DNA from: Lachnospiraceae bacterium
GTDB taxonomy: Bacteria; Bacillota; Clostridia; Lachnospirales; Lachnospiraceae
DNA length: 64,000 nucleotides
Reading direction: 5' to 3'
Assembly: GCA_017617545.1 (NCBI GenBank)
Contig: JAFZVZ010000017.1
Span: forward strand, 124,001 to 188,000
Shown: positions 17,040-26,897 of the stretch, piece by piece
How positions within the stretch are numbered: position 1 is the first letter of the stretch
How the letters are laid out: each line of letters begins with the position of its first letter
Program-made: the position numbers and the translations under genes
Notes under the pieces: generated by a model
What the model saw: only the letters and a program-made list of their open reading frames with translations
Database searches by the model: none
What the model was told of the DNA's origin: nothing

Positions 17040-20000
17040 TCAGGCCTTGGTGTTTGATTCTTTGGCTGCCAGACGCTTCTGTGCAGTGGAGAGCATCAGC
17101 TTGATACGGTTCAACTGGTTAACCTCGCTCGCGCCGGGATCGTAGTCTACCGCTACAATGTTGGACTCCGGATGGCGGAGACGAAGCTCCTTGATAACAC
17201 CCTTGCCTACGATGTGGTTCGGAAGACATGCGAAAGGCTGCGTACATACGATGTTCGGCGCATCCTCCTCGATGAGCTCGAGCATCTCAGCGGTGAGGAA
17301 CCAGCCCTCGCCGGTCATATTGCCGACGGAGACGATCGGTTCTGCCTTCTTTGCAAGATCTGCGATATCGGAAGGCGCGCTGAAGCGCTTGCTTGCGCGG
17401 AGAGCCTTCTTCGCGGGCTTGCGGAACCATTCGATCAAGCGGATCGCAAGATTGTTGAGTCTTGCTTCCTTCTTACTCTTGCCAAGGTACTCTGACTTGA
17501 AGTTGCAGTCGTAGCAGCAGTAGAGGAAGAAGTCGAGAAGATCGGGACATACGGCTTCGGCGCCTTCCTGCTCAAGCAACTCCACCAGATGGTTGTTGGC
17601 AGTAGGAAGGAACTTGACAAGGATCTCGCCGACAACACCTACACGAGGCTTCTTCAGGCCTTCAACCAGAGGAAGTTCATCGAATTCCTTGATGATGTCA
17701 CGGCAGTTCTTCTTAAATTTGTGAAGCTTGCCTTTGACAACATCCTTCTCGCATATCGCGTTCCATTTTTCGTAGAGAGCGTTCGCAGAGCCCGGAATAA
17801 GCTCGTACGGGCGGGTGCGGTACAGAACTCTCATGAAGATATCACCGTAGATCAGAGCCTCGAGAGCACTCATCAGAAGCTTCGGCGTATACTCAAGTCC
17901 GGGGTTTTTCTCAATGCCGCTTGTGCTGATGGAGATAACCGGAATGTGACCCATGCCTGCCTTCGCCAAAGCGCGACGGATAAATCCGATATAGTTGGTC
18001 GCACGGCAGCCGCCGCCGGTCTGTGAGATCATGACGGCAACCTTGTTGAGATCATACCGTCCTGACTGCAGGGCGCTCATGATCTGTCCGACAACGATCA
18101 GAGACGGGTAGCAGGCGTCGTTGTTTACATACTGAAGACCTACGTCAATCGCTTCACGGTTGTCATTGGTGTCAAGCACTTCAATATTGTAGCCGTGAGC
18201 TCTGAGAGCCGGCTCGATCAGCCGAAAATGGATCGGCGACATCTGCGGGGCAAGCAGCGTATAGTTCTTGCGCATGTCCTCCGTGAAGATCACACGGTTG
18301 TGAGCGGAAGAGTAAACAGGCGCGGATACGTGCTTCTTGGTACGCTCGCGCACCGCGGACAGAAGAGAACGAACACGGATGCGGGCAGCACCGAGGTTGT
18401 TGACCTCGTCGATCTTCAAAACGGTGTATATCTTGCCGGCGCTTGTCAGAATATCGCTTACACCGTCGGTCGTAACCGCGTCGAGACCGCAGCCGAAGGA
18501 GTTGAGCTGGATCAGCTCGAGATTGTCCTGCGTGCGCACGAAAGCGGCAGCGTTGTAAAGTCTTGTGTGGTACATCCACTGGTCGACGACGATCATAGGA
18601 CGGTCGACGCAGCCGAGATGTGACACGGAATCCTCCGTGAGAACGGCAACGCCGTAGGAGCAGATCATATCCGGGATTCCGTGATGGATCTCAGGGTCGA
18701 TGTGGTACGGGCGACCGGCTAGAACGATACCCATTCGACCGGTTTCCTTCAAATATTCGAGAGTTTCCTCGCCCTTACGGCGGATATCCTCCTTGATGGC
18801 CATCTGTTCAGCCCATGCGGCATGTGCGGCTTCCTTGATCTCCTGCTTGGAGATGCCCTTTGTCGTAAAATGTCTCACAAGTCCTTCGGTAATGATCGCC
18901 TCGGTCTCAAACGAGAAGAACGGGTTCTCATAGACAATGTCGGAAGTCTTGAGCTCGTCCACGTTATTTTTGATATTTTCCCCGTAGGAGGTGACGATCG
19001 GGCAGTTGTAGTGGTTGCCGGCGTTCTCGTCCTCCTTGTGCTCGTAAGGAATGCACGGATAGAAGATATACGGAACCTTCTGATTGATCAGCCAGCTGAT
19101 GTGACCGTGCGCAAGCTTGGCCGGGTAGCACTCGGACTCGGACGGGATCGACTCGATGCCGAGTTCGTAGATTTTGCGGTTCGAAGCCGGCGATACGATG
19201 ACACGGTAGCCGAGTTTTGTGAAAAATGTAAACCAGAACGGATAGTTTTCGTACATGTTGAGGACACGCGGAATACCGACGATGCCGCGCGGAGCCTGCG
19301 TGATCGTGAGAGGCTCATAATTGAACGTTCTCTTGAGCTTGTACTCGAAGAGGTTCGGGATGCCCTCCTTGTTCTTCTCCTTGCCGATGCCGCGTTCGCA
19401 ACGGTTGCCGGATACGAACTGGCGTCCGCCGGAGAAACGGTTGATGGTCAGAAGACATGCGTTCGTACAGCCCTTGCAGCGAGCCATCGAGGTCTCGAAA
19501 CGGAGATCGTTCAGATCCTCGCGGGAGATCATCGTGGTCGCCTTGCCCTCATAGTGATCGCGAGCGATCAGGGCAGCACCGAACGCGCCCATGATACCTG
19601 CGATATCGGGGCGGATCACCTCACAGTCGGCGATGCGCTCGAGGCTTCGGAGAACGGCGTCATTGTAGAACGTACCGCCCTGGACAACGATCTTGGAACC
19701 GAGTTCCTTGGCAGACGTGACCTTGATAACTTTATAAAGGGCGTTCTTGATGACGGAGTACGCAAGACCCGCGGAGATGTCCGCAACGGTCGCGCCTTCC
19801 TTCTGCGCCTGCTTCACCTTCGAGTTCATGAAGACGGTACAGCGGGAGCCGAGATCGATCGGATTTTCCGCGAAAAGAGCAATTTTGGCGAAGTCAGCAA
19901 CTTCATAGTCGAGGCTCTTCGCGAACGTCTCGATGAAGGAACCGCAGCCCGAGGAGCAAGCCTCGTTGAGCTGAACCTTGTCAACGGTTCCGTTCTTGAT

Positions 20001-21287
20001 CTGGATGCACTTCATGTCCTGACCGCCGATATCGAGTATGCAATCGACGTCGGGGTTGAAAAATGCTGCAGCGTGATAGTGGGCAACCGTCTCAACCTCA
20101 CCCTCATCGAGCATGAGGGCAGCCTTAACCAGCAATTCGCCGTAACCGGTTGAGCAGGTACGCACGATGCGCGCACTGTCAGGCAACAGCGAATAAACCT
20201 CTTTGAGAGCCTTGATGGTCGTCTTCAAGAGGCTGCCGTTATTGTTGCTGTAGAAGGAATACAGAAGAGAGCCGTCCTCGCCGACAAGCGCAAGCTTCGT
20301 CGTTGTGGAACCGGCGTCGATACCCAAAAAGCAGTCGCCCTCGTACGATGCAAGGTCACCCTTGCCTACCGTGTGGACACTGTGGCGCTTTACGAATGCG
20401 TCATACTCCTCGTTGGAGGAGAACAGAGGCTCCATACGGTTGACCTCAAATGCCATCTCGATACCGTTCTCAAGACGGTCGTGAAGCTCCGAGAGAAGCA
20501 CCGGGTTGTCCATCGAGGAGGACATTGCGGAACCTATGGCCGCGAACAGATGGGAATGATCGGGAGCGTAAACCTGCTCGTCCGTAAGCTTCAACGTGCG
20601 GATGAACGCGGCGCGAAGCTCCGTCAGGAAATGAAGCGGGCCGCCGAGGAAAGCGACATTGCCGCGGATCGGCTTACCGCAGGCGAGACCGCTGATGGTC
20701 TGGTTGACAACAGCCTGGAAAATAGAAGCCGCGAGGTCAGGCTTGGTCGCGCCTTCATTGATCAACGGCTGGATATCGGTCTTGGCGAACACACCGCAGC
20801 GTGCCGCGATCGGGTAGATTGCCTGATAGGATTTGGCGTACTCATTGAGACCGGAGGCATCGGTCTTCAGAAGACTTGCCATCTGGTCGATGAACGAGCC
20901 CGTACCGCCGGCGCAGATACCGTTCATACGCTGGTCGATACCGTTCGTAAAATATATGATCTTAGCGTCTTCACCGCCGAGCTCGATAGCTACGTCGGTC
21001 TTGGGAGAATAGTACTCGAGCGCGTTGGATACCGCGACAACCTCCTGAAGGAAGGGAACATCAAGGTGCTTGGAGATCGTGAGACCGCCGGAACCCGTGA
21101 TCACAGGGCATACGGTTTGGTCGCCGAGTTTCTCCATTCCGCGGGCGATCAGCGTAGCCAGCGTCTGCTGGATATTGGCGTAGTGTCGCTCGTAATCGGA
21201 GAACAGAACCTCCCCATCGTTGTTACGGATCGCAATTTTGACTGTGGTGGAACCAATGTCCACACCCATGGATAAATAATCGCTCAT
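17040..21287 (-). CDS. Fused activase-dehydratase protein (2-hydroxyacyl-CoA dehydratase type)
   Basis: 1415 residues. Two BcrAD/HgdC-type activase ATPase domains come first (about 1-260, beginning [11 protein letters not shown]; and about 316-590, beginning [13 protein letters not shown], with DIGGQDMK near 416 and ACSSGCGSF near 444). A cysteine cluster CKGCTNAC lies near 600. A DUF2229-like region (about 660-900, with [11 protein letters not shown] near 721) and a 2-hydroxyglutaryl-CoA dehydratase D-like region (about 1000-1400, with DACYPS near 1056 and [12 protein letters not shown] near 1091) follow. Classic activases feed low-potential electrons into a dehydratase using ATP; this single-chain fusion is common in Clostridia but its substrate is unknown. 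RBS GAGGT precedes the ATG. No CoA-transferase or dehydratase subunit genes are nearby, which argues against a simple amino-acid fermentation operon. Confidence 0.88.
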   Translation of the reverse strand: MSDYLSMGVDIGSTTVKIAIRNNDGEVLFSDYERHYANIQQTLATLIARGMEKLGDQTVCPVITGSGGLTISKHLDVPFLQEVVAVSNALEYYSPKTDVAIELGGEDAKIIYFTNGIDQRMNGICAGGTGSFIDQMASLLKTDASGLNEYAKSYQAIYPIAARCGVFAKTDIQPLINEGATKPDLAASIFQAVVNQTISGLACGKPIRGNVAFLGGPLHFLTELRAAFIRTLKLTDEQVYAPDHSHLFAAIGSAMSSSMDNPVLLSELHDRLENGIEMAFEVNRMEPLFSSNEEYDAFVKRHSVHTVGKGDLASYEGDCFLGIDAGSTTTKLALVGEDGSLLYSFYSNNNGSLLKTTIKALKEVYSLLPDSARIVRTCSTGYGELLVKAALMLDEGEVETVAHYHAAAFFNPDVDCILDIGGQDMKCIQIKNGTVDKVQLNEACSSGCGSFIETFAKSLDYEVADFAKIALFAENPIDLGSRCTVFMNSKVKQAQKEGATVADISAGLAYSVIKNALYKVIKVTSAKELGSKIVVQGGTFYNDAVLRSLERIADCEVIRPDIAGIMGAFGAALIARDHYEGKATTMISREDLNDLRFETSMARCKGCTNACLLTINRFSGGRQFVSGNRCERGIGKEKNKEGIPNLFEYKLKRTFNYEPLTITQAPRGIVGIPRVLNMYENYPFWFTFFTKLGYRVIVSPASNRKIYELGIESIPSESECYPAKLAHGHISWLINQKVPYIFYPCIPYEHKEDENAGNHYNCPIVTSYGENIKNNVDELKTSDIVYENPFFSFETEAIITEGLVRHFTTKGISKQEIKEAAHAAWAEQMAIKEDIRRKGEETLEYLKETGRMGIVLAGRPYHIDPEIHHGIPDMICSYGVAVLTEDSVSHLGCVDRPMIVVDQWMYHTRLYNAAAFVRTQDNLELIQLNSFGCGLDAVTTDGVSDILTSAGKIYTVLKIDEVNNLGAARIRVRSLLSAVRERTKKHVSAPVYSSAHNRVIFTEDMRKNYTLLAPQMSPIHFRLIEPALRAHGYNIEVLDTNDNREAIDVGLQYVNNDACYPSLIVVGQIMSALQSGRYDLNKVAVMISQTGGGCRATNYIGFIRRALAKAGMGHIPVISISTSGIEKNPGLEYTPKLLMSALEALIYGDIFMRVLYRTRPYELIPGSANALYEKWNAICEKDVVKGKLHKFKKNCRDIIKEFDELPLVEGLKKPRVGVVGEILVKFLPTANNHLVELLEQEGAEAVCPDLLDFFLYCCYDCNFKSEYLGKSKKEARLNNLAIRLIEWFRKPAKKALRASKRFSAPSDIADLAKKAEPIVSVGNMTGEGWFLTAEMLELIEEDAPNIVCTQPFACLPNHIVGKGVIKELRLRHPESNIVAVDYDPGASEVNQLNRIKLMLSTAQKRLAAKESNTKA

Positions 21288-21381
21288 GATAACCTCTCAT
21301 TTGTAATTGTGCGCCAGTAAATCCCCACATCACAATAAAATCAATAATCATACAACTTTGCAAAGCGCACATACGGTGTTC

Positions 21382-21410
21382 ATTATACTTGATACTTCGG
21401 AAAATGGCAA
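21382..21410 (-). promoter_or_regulatory. Promoter of the activase-dehydratase gene
   Basis: Minus strand: TTGCCA (21410-21405), 17-base spacer, TATAAT (21387-21382). The octamer ATTTTCCG (21405-21398) starts on the last base of the -35 box. The leader to the ATG is about 90 bases. Confidence 0.7.
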
Positions 21411-21441
21411 CAGTTTGACCGAAATTCGAACTTTTACGTTC

Positions 21442-21471
21442 TTGCGTAAACGGGGTAGGATATGGTAGAAT
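21442..21471 (+). promoter_or_regulatory. pyrK promoter
   Basis: TTGCGT (21442-21447), 18-base spacer, TAGAAT (21466-21471) with TGG before it. About 65 bases before the pyrK ATG. The leader starts with GTTACGG, which can pair with CCGTAAC just before the ribosome binding site. Confidence 0.6.
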
Positions 21472-21536
21472 GTTACGGGCGAAGAGGAGAGCATTTTCCG
21501 AGGAAAACGACTCGACGACGCCGTAACGGAGGAAGC

Positions 21537-22343
21537 ATGAAACGCTATGAATCCCTGACGATCCTTGAGAGCAGCTGTCTGCAGGAAGGGATATATTCCA
21601 TGACTTTAGATGCCCGTGCGATCGCGCAGGAAGCGGAGCCCGGGCAGTTTGTTTGTCTGTACACGGATGACCTGAGCAGGCTGTTGCCGCGTCCGATCAG
21701 CATTTGCGATGTTGACAAGGAGACAGGCACGCTTCGTCTTGTGTACCGCACGGTCGGCTTCGGCACGAAAGAATTTTCCGGGAAATCTGCCGGAGACACG
21801 ATCACGGTACTCGGACCGATCGGAACCGGATACTCGAAGGTTGCCGAAGGGGCGGAAGCTCCGAAACGCATCCTGGTCGGCGGAGGCATCGGAATCCCTC
21901 CGATGCTGTTGCTCGCGAAGGAGTGGAAACAGGCAGGATACGAGGTTATCGCAGTGCTTGGATACCGCACGAAGGATACGTTTCTTCTTGATGATATGGA
22001 GAAGTACGCAACATGCTATGTGGCAACGGACGATGGCAGCCTCGGAACTTACGGAACCGTGATCGACGCGATCCGGGAGAACAATCTGATCCCTAATGGC
22101 GCGGAAAATGAAACAGTGATCGCGGCATGCGGTCCGATGCCGATGCTTCGCGGACTCGCCGGACTTGCCGCGGAACGCAATGTTTCAACGTATGTGTCTC
22201 TTGAGGAGCGCATGGCTTGCGGCGTCGGAGCGTGCCTTGGGTGCATCACGAAGACGAAGTCCGTAGACGCGCATTCACATGTTCACAACGCGAGGATCTG
22301 CACCGAGGGGCCAGTGTTCGATGTGAAAGAGCTGTGCTTCTGA
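21537..22343 (+). CDS. pyrK: Dihydroorotate dehydrogenase B, electron transfer subunit
   Basis: About 268 residues. Flavin and [2Fe-2S] subunit that passes electrons from dihydroorotate oxidation to NAD+ together with PyrD. A ferredoxin-reductase-like FAD domain (RPISICDVD about 56-64), an NAD domain (GGGIGIPPM) and a C-terminal cysteine set (ACGVGACLGC and a later RICTEG) that ligates the cluster. The ATG at 21537 follows CGGAGGAAGC; the open frame reads further upstream but through the leader hairpin. First gene of the pyrK-pyrD-pyrE-queA cluster, 62 bases before pyrD. Confidence 0.94.
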   Translation: MKRYESLTILESSCLQEGIYSMTLDARAIAQEAEPGQFVCLYTDDLSRLLPRPISICDVDKETGTLRLVYRTVGFGTKEFSGKSAGDTITVLGPIGTGYSKVAEGAEAPKRILVGGGIGIPPMLLLAKEWKQAGYEVIAVLGYRTKDTFLLDDMEKYATCYVATDDGSLGTYGTVIDAIRENNLIPNGAENETVIAACGPMPMLRGLAGLAAERNVSTYVSLEERMACGVGACLGCITKTKSVDAHSHVHNARICTEGPVFDVKELCF

Positions 22344-22405
22344 GAAAGCGCTGATCAGACTGCGTTACAGTGACCATTTTTCGAAGACATATTGGAGAAT
22401 TTTCT

Positions 22406-23308
22406 ATGAATACAAGCGTAAATCTCGCCGGAGTAATCCTGAAGAACCCTGTACTTACGGCATCAGGCACCTTCGGCTCGGGCATCGAATACAGCGAGTT
22501 TGTTGACCTGAGCAAACTCGGCGGCGTTGTCACCAAGGGCGTCGCGATCACACCGTGGGAAGGAAATCCCACACCGAGAGTTGCGGAAACAACCGGCGGC
22601 ATGCTCAACGCGATCGGACTGCAGAACCCCGGACTTGATGTGTTCTGCGAGCGCGATCTGCCGTTTCTTTCAAAATTTGACACTGCGATCGTCGTCAATG
22701 TCTGCGGTCATTCCGAGGAGGAGTACGTGAAGGCGGTGGAGCGTCTTGCCGAGACGAACGCGGACCTTCTCGAGATCAACATCAGCTGCCCGAATGTAAA
22801 GGAAGGCGGCATCGCTTTCGGGACGAACGCAGCGAAGATCGAGGAGATCACGAGAGCTGTCAAAAAGGTTGCGAGACAGCCGATCATCATGAAATTGAGC
22901 CCGAATGTGACTGATATCACGGAGATGGCGCTGGCAGCGCAGAACGGCGGAGCGGATGCGGTCAGCCTGATCAACACGATCACGGGCATGAAGATTGACA
23001 TCAACCGACGCACATTTGCCCTTGCGAACAAGACGGGCGGACTTTCGGGTCCTGCGATCAAACCGGTTGCTGTACGTATGGTCTACCAGGTTGCGCAGAA
23101 GGTATCTATCCCGATCCTCGGAATGGGCGGCATTGCGTGCGCTGAGGATGCGCTTGAATTCCTGATGGCCGGCGCAACCGCCGTGAGTGTCGGAACCGCG
23201 AACTTCCACAACCCGAAGGTTACCGAGGAGATCGTGGAGGGAATTGAAGCATACATGAAGCGCAACAGGATCGAGGATATCAACGAGTTGATCGGATGCG
23301 TAAAATGA
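22406..23308 (+). CDS. pyrD: Dihydroorotate dehydrogenase B, catalytic subunit
   Basis: About 300 residues, class 1B FMN enzyme converting dihydroorotate to orotate in the cytoplasm. It begins with NLAGVILKNPVLTASGTFG and carries the catalytic cysteine (about C128) in INISCPNVKEGG, the class 1 base. FMN-binding blocks PIIMKLSPNVTDI and MGGI follow. The ATG at 22406 has TTGGAG upstream; the longer frame has none. Works with PyrK just upstream, and orotate is consumed by PyrE downstream. Confidence 0.96.
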   Translation: MNTSVNLAGVILKNPVLTASGTFGSGIEYSEFVDLSKLGGVVTKGVAITPWEGNPTPRVAETTGGMLNAIGLQNPGLDVFCERDLPFLSKFDTAIVVNVCGHSEEEYVKAVERLAETNADLLEINISCPNVKEGGIAFGTNAAKIEEITRAVKKVARQPIIMKLSPNVTDITEMALAAQNGGADAVSLINTITGMKIDINRRTFALANKTGGLSGPAIKPVAVRMVYQVAQKVSIPILGMGGIACAEDALEFLMAGATAVSVGTANFHNPKVTEEIVEGIEAYMKRNRIEDINELIGCVK

Positions 23309-23395
23309 TCCTGCATACGGATATCACTGCGGGATCAATGTTACAAGATTTCGGAAACAATGAATTCAAATAAAACATACACACGGAGGGAACCT

Positions 23396-24067
23396 ATGGA
23401 AGCTTACAAGAAGGAGTTTATCGAGTTCATGCTGGACTGCGGTGTACTTCGCTTCGGCGAGTTCACCTTAAAGAGCGGTCGCAAGTCACCGTTCTTCATG
23501 AATGCGGGATTGTACGTAACGGGAACGCAGCTCATGAAACTTGGAGAATATTATGCGAAGGCAATTCACGACCGCTACGGCGATGATTTTGATGTCGTGT
23601 TCGGACCTGCATACAAGGGCATTCCGATCTCTGTCGCAACCGCGATCGCATATGCGAAGCTGTACGGCAAGGAGGTTCGGTACTGCTCGAACCGCAAGGA
23701 AGTCAAGGACCACGGCGATGTCGGCATTTTACTCGGAAGTCCGTTGAAGGACGGCGACCGCATCGTTGTTGTCGAGGACGTTACGACCTCCGGCAAATCC
23801 ATGGACGAGACGCTTCCGATCGTAAAGGCCGCTGCCGACGTAAAACTTGTCGGACTGATGGTTTCCCTGAACCGCTGCGAGCGCGGCAAGGGTGACAAGG
23901 GCGCTTTGGATGAGATCCGCGAGAACTACGGTCTTGAGACTGCTGCCATCGTATCGATGAAGGAAGTCATTGAGTACCTGAACGGACGCGAGGTGAACGG
24001 ACAGGTGTTCATCGACGATGAGATGCGCGCGAAGCTGGATGCGTACTACGCAGAGTATGGAGTTTGA
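23396..24067 (+). CDS. pyrE: Orotate phosphoribosyltransferase
   Basis: About 223 residues. Joins orotate and PRPP to give OMP. The PRPP-binding motif VVVEDVTTSGKSMDE is intact (about 119-133). KSGRKSPFFMNAGLY near the N-terminus and FGPAYKGIPI are typical of the longer bacterial form. ATG at 23396 after GGAGGG; in-frame upstream ATG codons lack an RBS. Follows pyrD by 87 bases; queA starts 17 bases after it. Confidence 0.95.
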   Translation: MEAYKKEFIEFMLDCGVLRFGEFTLKSGRKSPFFMNAGLYVTGTQLMKLGEYYAKAIHDRYGDDFDVVFGPAYKGIPISVATAIAYAKLYGKEVRYCSNRKEVKDHGDVGILLGSPLKDGDRIVVVEDVTTSGKSMDETLPIVKAAADVKLVGLMVSLNRCERGKGDKGALDEIRENYGLETAAIVSMKEVIEYLNGREVNGQVFIDDEMRAKLDAYYAEYGV

Positions 24068-24084
24068 CCCGGTAAGGATTGTTT

Positions 24085-25173
24085 ATGAGTGAAACTTTAA
24101 AAACAAGTGATTTCAAATATCATCTGCCGAAGGAGCTAATCGCGCAGGATCCGCTCACGGACCGCGCTTCCTCACGCCTGATGGTTGTCGATAAGAAGAC
24201 GGGTGAAGTGACGCACACGGTGTTCCGTGAGATCGGACAGTATCTCAATCCCGGCGATTGCCTTGTCATCAATGACACCAAGGTGATCCCCGCGAGACTG
24301 ATCGGCGAACGCCTTCCGAGACAGGTTCCCGGCGGAAAATGTATTGAGGGTTCCGAAGAGAATCCCCACGTCGGCGCTCGGATGGAGCTTCTTCTGCTCA
24401 AACGCCTCGGAGATCGCTCCTGGGAGACGTTGGCAAAACCGGGCAAACGTGCGAAGGAAGGAGACAGGATTTCCTTCGGTGACGGATCGCTGATCGCAAC
24501 AGTCACTGAGGTGAAGGATGACGGAAACCGAATCGTACGGTTTGATTACGACGGCATATTTGAGGAGATCCTCGACCGGCTCGGACAGATGCCGCTGCCG
24601 CCGTACATCCGCCATAAGCTTCTGGACCGCAACCGTTACCAGACGGTGTACGCAAAGTATGAGGGATCGGCTGCCGCACCTACGGCAGGACTTCATTTTA
24701 CGAAAGAACTGCTCGCGGAGATTGAGGCATCCGGTGTGTCGATCGCACATGTGACGCTTCACGTAGGACTTGGAACGTTCCGTCCTGTCAAGGAGGAAAA
24801 TGTTCTCGATCACAAGATGCATACGGAGTCTTACCGCGTGCTTCCTGCGGACGCCGAGAAGATCAACGAGGCGCACCGCAACGGACACCGCGTGATCTGT
24901 GTCGGAACAACGAGCTGCCGCACGATCGAGACGGTCGCTGCTGAAGACGGTACCGTGAAGGCGTGCGAGGGAGATACGAGCATCTTCATCTACCCGGGGT
25001 ATAAGTTCAAGTGCATGGACGCGCTGATCACGAATTTCCATCTGCCGGAGTCGACGCTTCTGATGCTTGTTTCCGCATTTGCAGGAAAGGAGCATGTGAT
25101 GAATGCTTATCAGGAGGCAGTGAAAGAGAAGTACCGGTTCTTCAGCTTCGGGGACGCGTGCCTGTTCGTGTGA
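24085..25173 (+). CDS. queA: S-adenosylmethionine:tRNA ribosyltransferase-isomerase
   Basis: About 362 residues. Adds the ribosyl part of S-adenosylmethionine to preQ1 in tRNA, making epoxyqueuosine. Blocks [36 protein letters not shown] and [17 protein letters not shown] are family hallmarks. ATG at 24085 preferred over the TTG at 24079 (both near GTAAGGA). Likely the last gene of the pyr cluster transcript, closed by a shared terminator at 25200. No other queuosine gene is in view. Confidence 0.95.
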   Translation: MSETLKTSDFKYHLPKELIAQDPLTDRASSRLMVVDKKTGEVTHTVFREIGQYLNPGDCLVINDTKVIPARLIGERLPRQVPGGKCIEGSEENPHVGARMELLLLKRLGDRSWETLAKPGKRAKEGDRISFGDGSLIATVTEVKDDGNRIVRFDYDGIFEEILDRLGQMPLPPYIRHKLLDRNRYQTVYAKYEGSAAAPTAGLHFTKELLAEIEASGVSIAHVTLHVGLGTFRPVKEENVLDHKMHTESYRVLPADAEKINEAHRNGHRVICVGTTSCRTIETVAAEDGTVKACEGDTSIFIYPGYKFKCMDALITNFHLPESTLLMLVSAFAGKEHVMNAYQEAVKEKYRFFSFGDACLFV

Positions 25174-25199
25174 CAAAATAAGATTTGCAGAGAATAGAA

Positions 25200-25240
25200 A
25201 ACGGCTGACTGAGATTACCTCGGTCAGCCGTTATTATTTT
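25200..25240. terminator. Bidirectional terminator between queA and argH
   Basis: AACGGCTGAC (25200-25209) pairs with GTCAGCCGTT (25223-25232), with inner TGAG/CTCG-like pairing, followed by ATTATTTTAATT on the plus side and preceded by an A-rich run that gives Ts on the minus side. Confidence 0.85.
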
Positions 25241-25262
25241 AATTGTTTAATAGGAACAGGGA

Positions 25263-26657
25263 TTAATACTCAACAAACGCTCCGATGGACTTGAGAAACG
25301 CCTCGTCACCGTCAATCTCACGCTTGAGAGCATCGGGGCCGGGAGCACCGATCGTGTTTCTCTTGGCGACGCATGTCTTCAGGCTGATCGCGTCGTAGAT
25401 GTCCTCCCCGAACGCGGGGCAGATGGTCTGGTAGTCATACAGCGGAAGAGTGTCGAGCGTGCAACCTTTCTCCTCGCAGGCGAGAACCAGCTGTCCGATG
25501 ATGCCATGAGCGTCACGGAACGGAACGCCGTGCTTGACAAGGTAGTCGGCTGCGTCGGTTGCATTGGTAAAACCGCCGGCAGTGCTTTTCTCCATGGTAT
25601 CCTTATGGAACTGCGTCGTTGCGAGCATGTTCGTGAAGAGAGTGAGGCAACCCTTAACCGTGTCAATCGCGTCGAAGGTGAGCTCCTTGTCCTCCTGCAT
25701 ATCCTTGTTGTACGCGAGAGGCAGTCCCTTCATCGTCGTGAGCATCGAGGTGAGCGCGCCGTATACGCGGCCGGTCTTGCCGCGGATCAGCTCCGCGATG
25801 TCGGGATTTTTCTTCTGAGGCATGATGGAGCTGCCGGTGGAATACGAATCATCAACTGAGATGAAGCGGTACTCATTGGTGTTCCATACGATATATTCCT
25901 CGCAGAAACGGCTTAAGTGCATCATAACGATCGCGCAAGCGTCGAGATATTCGATGACGTAATCCCGGTCGGAAACGGAGTCCATGCTGTTTGCGGTCGG
26001 ACCGTCAAAACCGAGCAGCTTTGCTGTGTACTCGCGGTCAAGATCATAGGTGGTTCCGGCAAGAGCACCTGCGCCGAGAGGGCAGTAATTCATGCGTGCA
26101 CGTACATCGGCAAGTCGGGAGTAATCGCGCTTGAACATCTCCATATACGCGCCGAGATGATGTGCGAGAGTAACAGGCTGTGCTTTCTGAAGATGCGTGA
26201 AACCGGGCATGATCGTATCAATGTGCTCCTTCATTAGGCGATGGATCACCTTGAGGAGCTCCGTGATGCGTCGCATCGTCTCGTCAATCTCATCGCGGAC
26301 GTAAAGCTTCATATCAAGAGCAACCTGGTCGTTGCGGGAGCGACCCGTGTGCAGCTTCTTGCCGGCATCGCCGATGCGCTCCGTAAGTGTTGCCTCGATA
26401 AAGCTGTGGATGTCCTCGGCTTCCTCGTCGAACGCAAGCGTACCACGGTCGAGTTCCGCTAAGATCTTGGAGAGACCGTCACAGATCAGCTTGCACTCAT
26501 CCTCAGTGAGAATGCCCTGCTTGCCGAGCATGGTAGCGTGAGCGATACTTCCGCGAATGTCCTGACGGTAAAATCTGCGGTCAAACCGAAGCGAAGCGTT
26601 GAAATCGTTGACAAGCGCATTTTCCTCTTTTGTAAAACGTCCTCCCCAAAGCTTCAT
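25263..26657 (-). CDS. argH: Argininosuccinate lyase
   Basis: 464 residues. Splits argininosuccinate into arginine and fumarate, the last step of arginine synthesis. Starts MKLWGGRFTKEEN, has HTGRSRNDQVALD, FTHLQKAQPVTLAHH and the fumarase/aspartase superfamily signature GSSIMPQKKNPD around residue 280. Length normal. AGGAGG-like sequence is weak, but GGGAGGC precedes the ATG on the minus strand. It stands apart from argG and the argCJBD genes and has its own promoter. Confidence 0.97.
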   Translation of the reverse strand: MKLWGGRFTKEENALVNDFNASLRFDRRFYRQDIRGSIAHATMLGKQGILTEDECKLICDGLSKILAELDRGTLAFDEEAEDIHSFIEATLTERIGDAGKKLHTGRSRNDQVALDMKLYVRDEIDETMRRITELLKVIHRLMKEHIDTIMPGFTHLQKAQPVTLAHHLGAYMEMFKRDYSRLADVRARMNYCPLGAGALAGTTYDLDREYTAKLLGFDGPTANSMDSVSDRDYVIEYLDACAIVMMHLSRFCEEYIVWNTNEYRFISVDDSYSTGSSIMPQKKNPDIAELIRGKTGRVYGALTSMLTTMKGLPLAYNKDMQEDKELTFDAIDTVKGCLTLFTNMLATTQFHKDTMEKSTAGGFTNATDAADYLVKHGVPFRDAHGIIGQLVLACEEKGCTLDTLPLYDYQTICPAFGEDIYDAISLKTCVAKRNTIGAPGPDALKREIDGDEAFLKSIGAFVEY

Positions 26658-26709
26658 GGAAAGCCTCCCAAATCAATCGAAATCGCGGGTTTTTCGCCCG
26701 ACGCAGTAA

Positions 26710-26738
26710 CTTTACCATTATTTCAGACTTTCGTCAAA
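26710..26738 (-). promoter_or_regulatory. Putative argH promoter
   Basis: On the minus strand TTGACG, 17 bases, TAAAGT, lying in about 26709-26738 and giving a leader of about 45 bases. An ATTTTCCG octamer (26761-26754 on the minus strand) lies upstream of the -35 box. Confidence 0.5.
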
Positions 26739-26787
26739 TGTAATTAAATAATACGGAAAATAATTGAGCGACAGAGCGTAAACAAAA

Positions 26788-26816
26788 TTGACATTTTCCG
26801 TAAAATAATATATAAT
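26788..26816 (+). promoter_or_regulatory. Consensus SigA promoter with the octamer in its spacer
   Basis: TTGACA (26788-26793), 17 bases, TATAAT (26811-26816). ATTTTCCG (26793-26800) begins on the last base of the -35 box and is followed by CGTAAAAT (26799-26806), so the two form a near-palindrome inside the spacer. Confidence 0.85.
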
Positions 26817-26897
26817 CCTTGGAAAAGATCGGGCCGTTTCAGGAAGCTTACGGCTTTCGTAAACGGTATGATAAAAGTTACGTGTGGGGGATTGCAA

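Noticed and set aside
18822-20153. 443-codon plus-strand frame inside the activase-dehydratase gene
   Set aside because: Antisense shadow of a well-supported 1415-residue gene; composition and lack of motifs or RBS argue against it.
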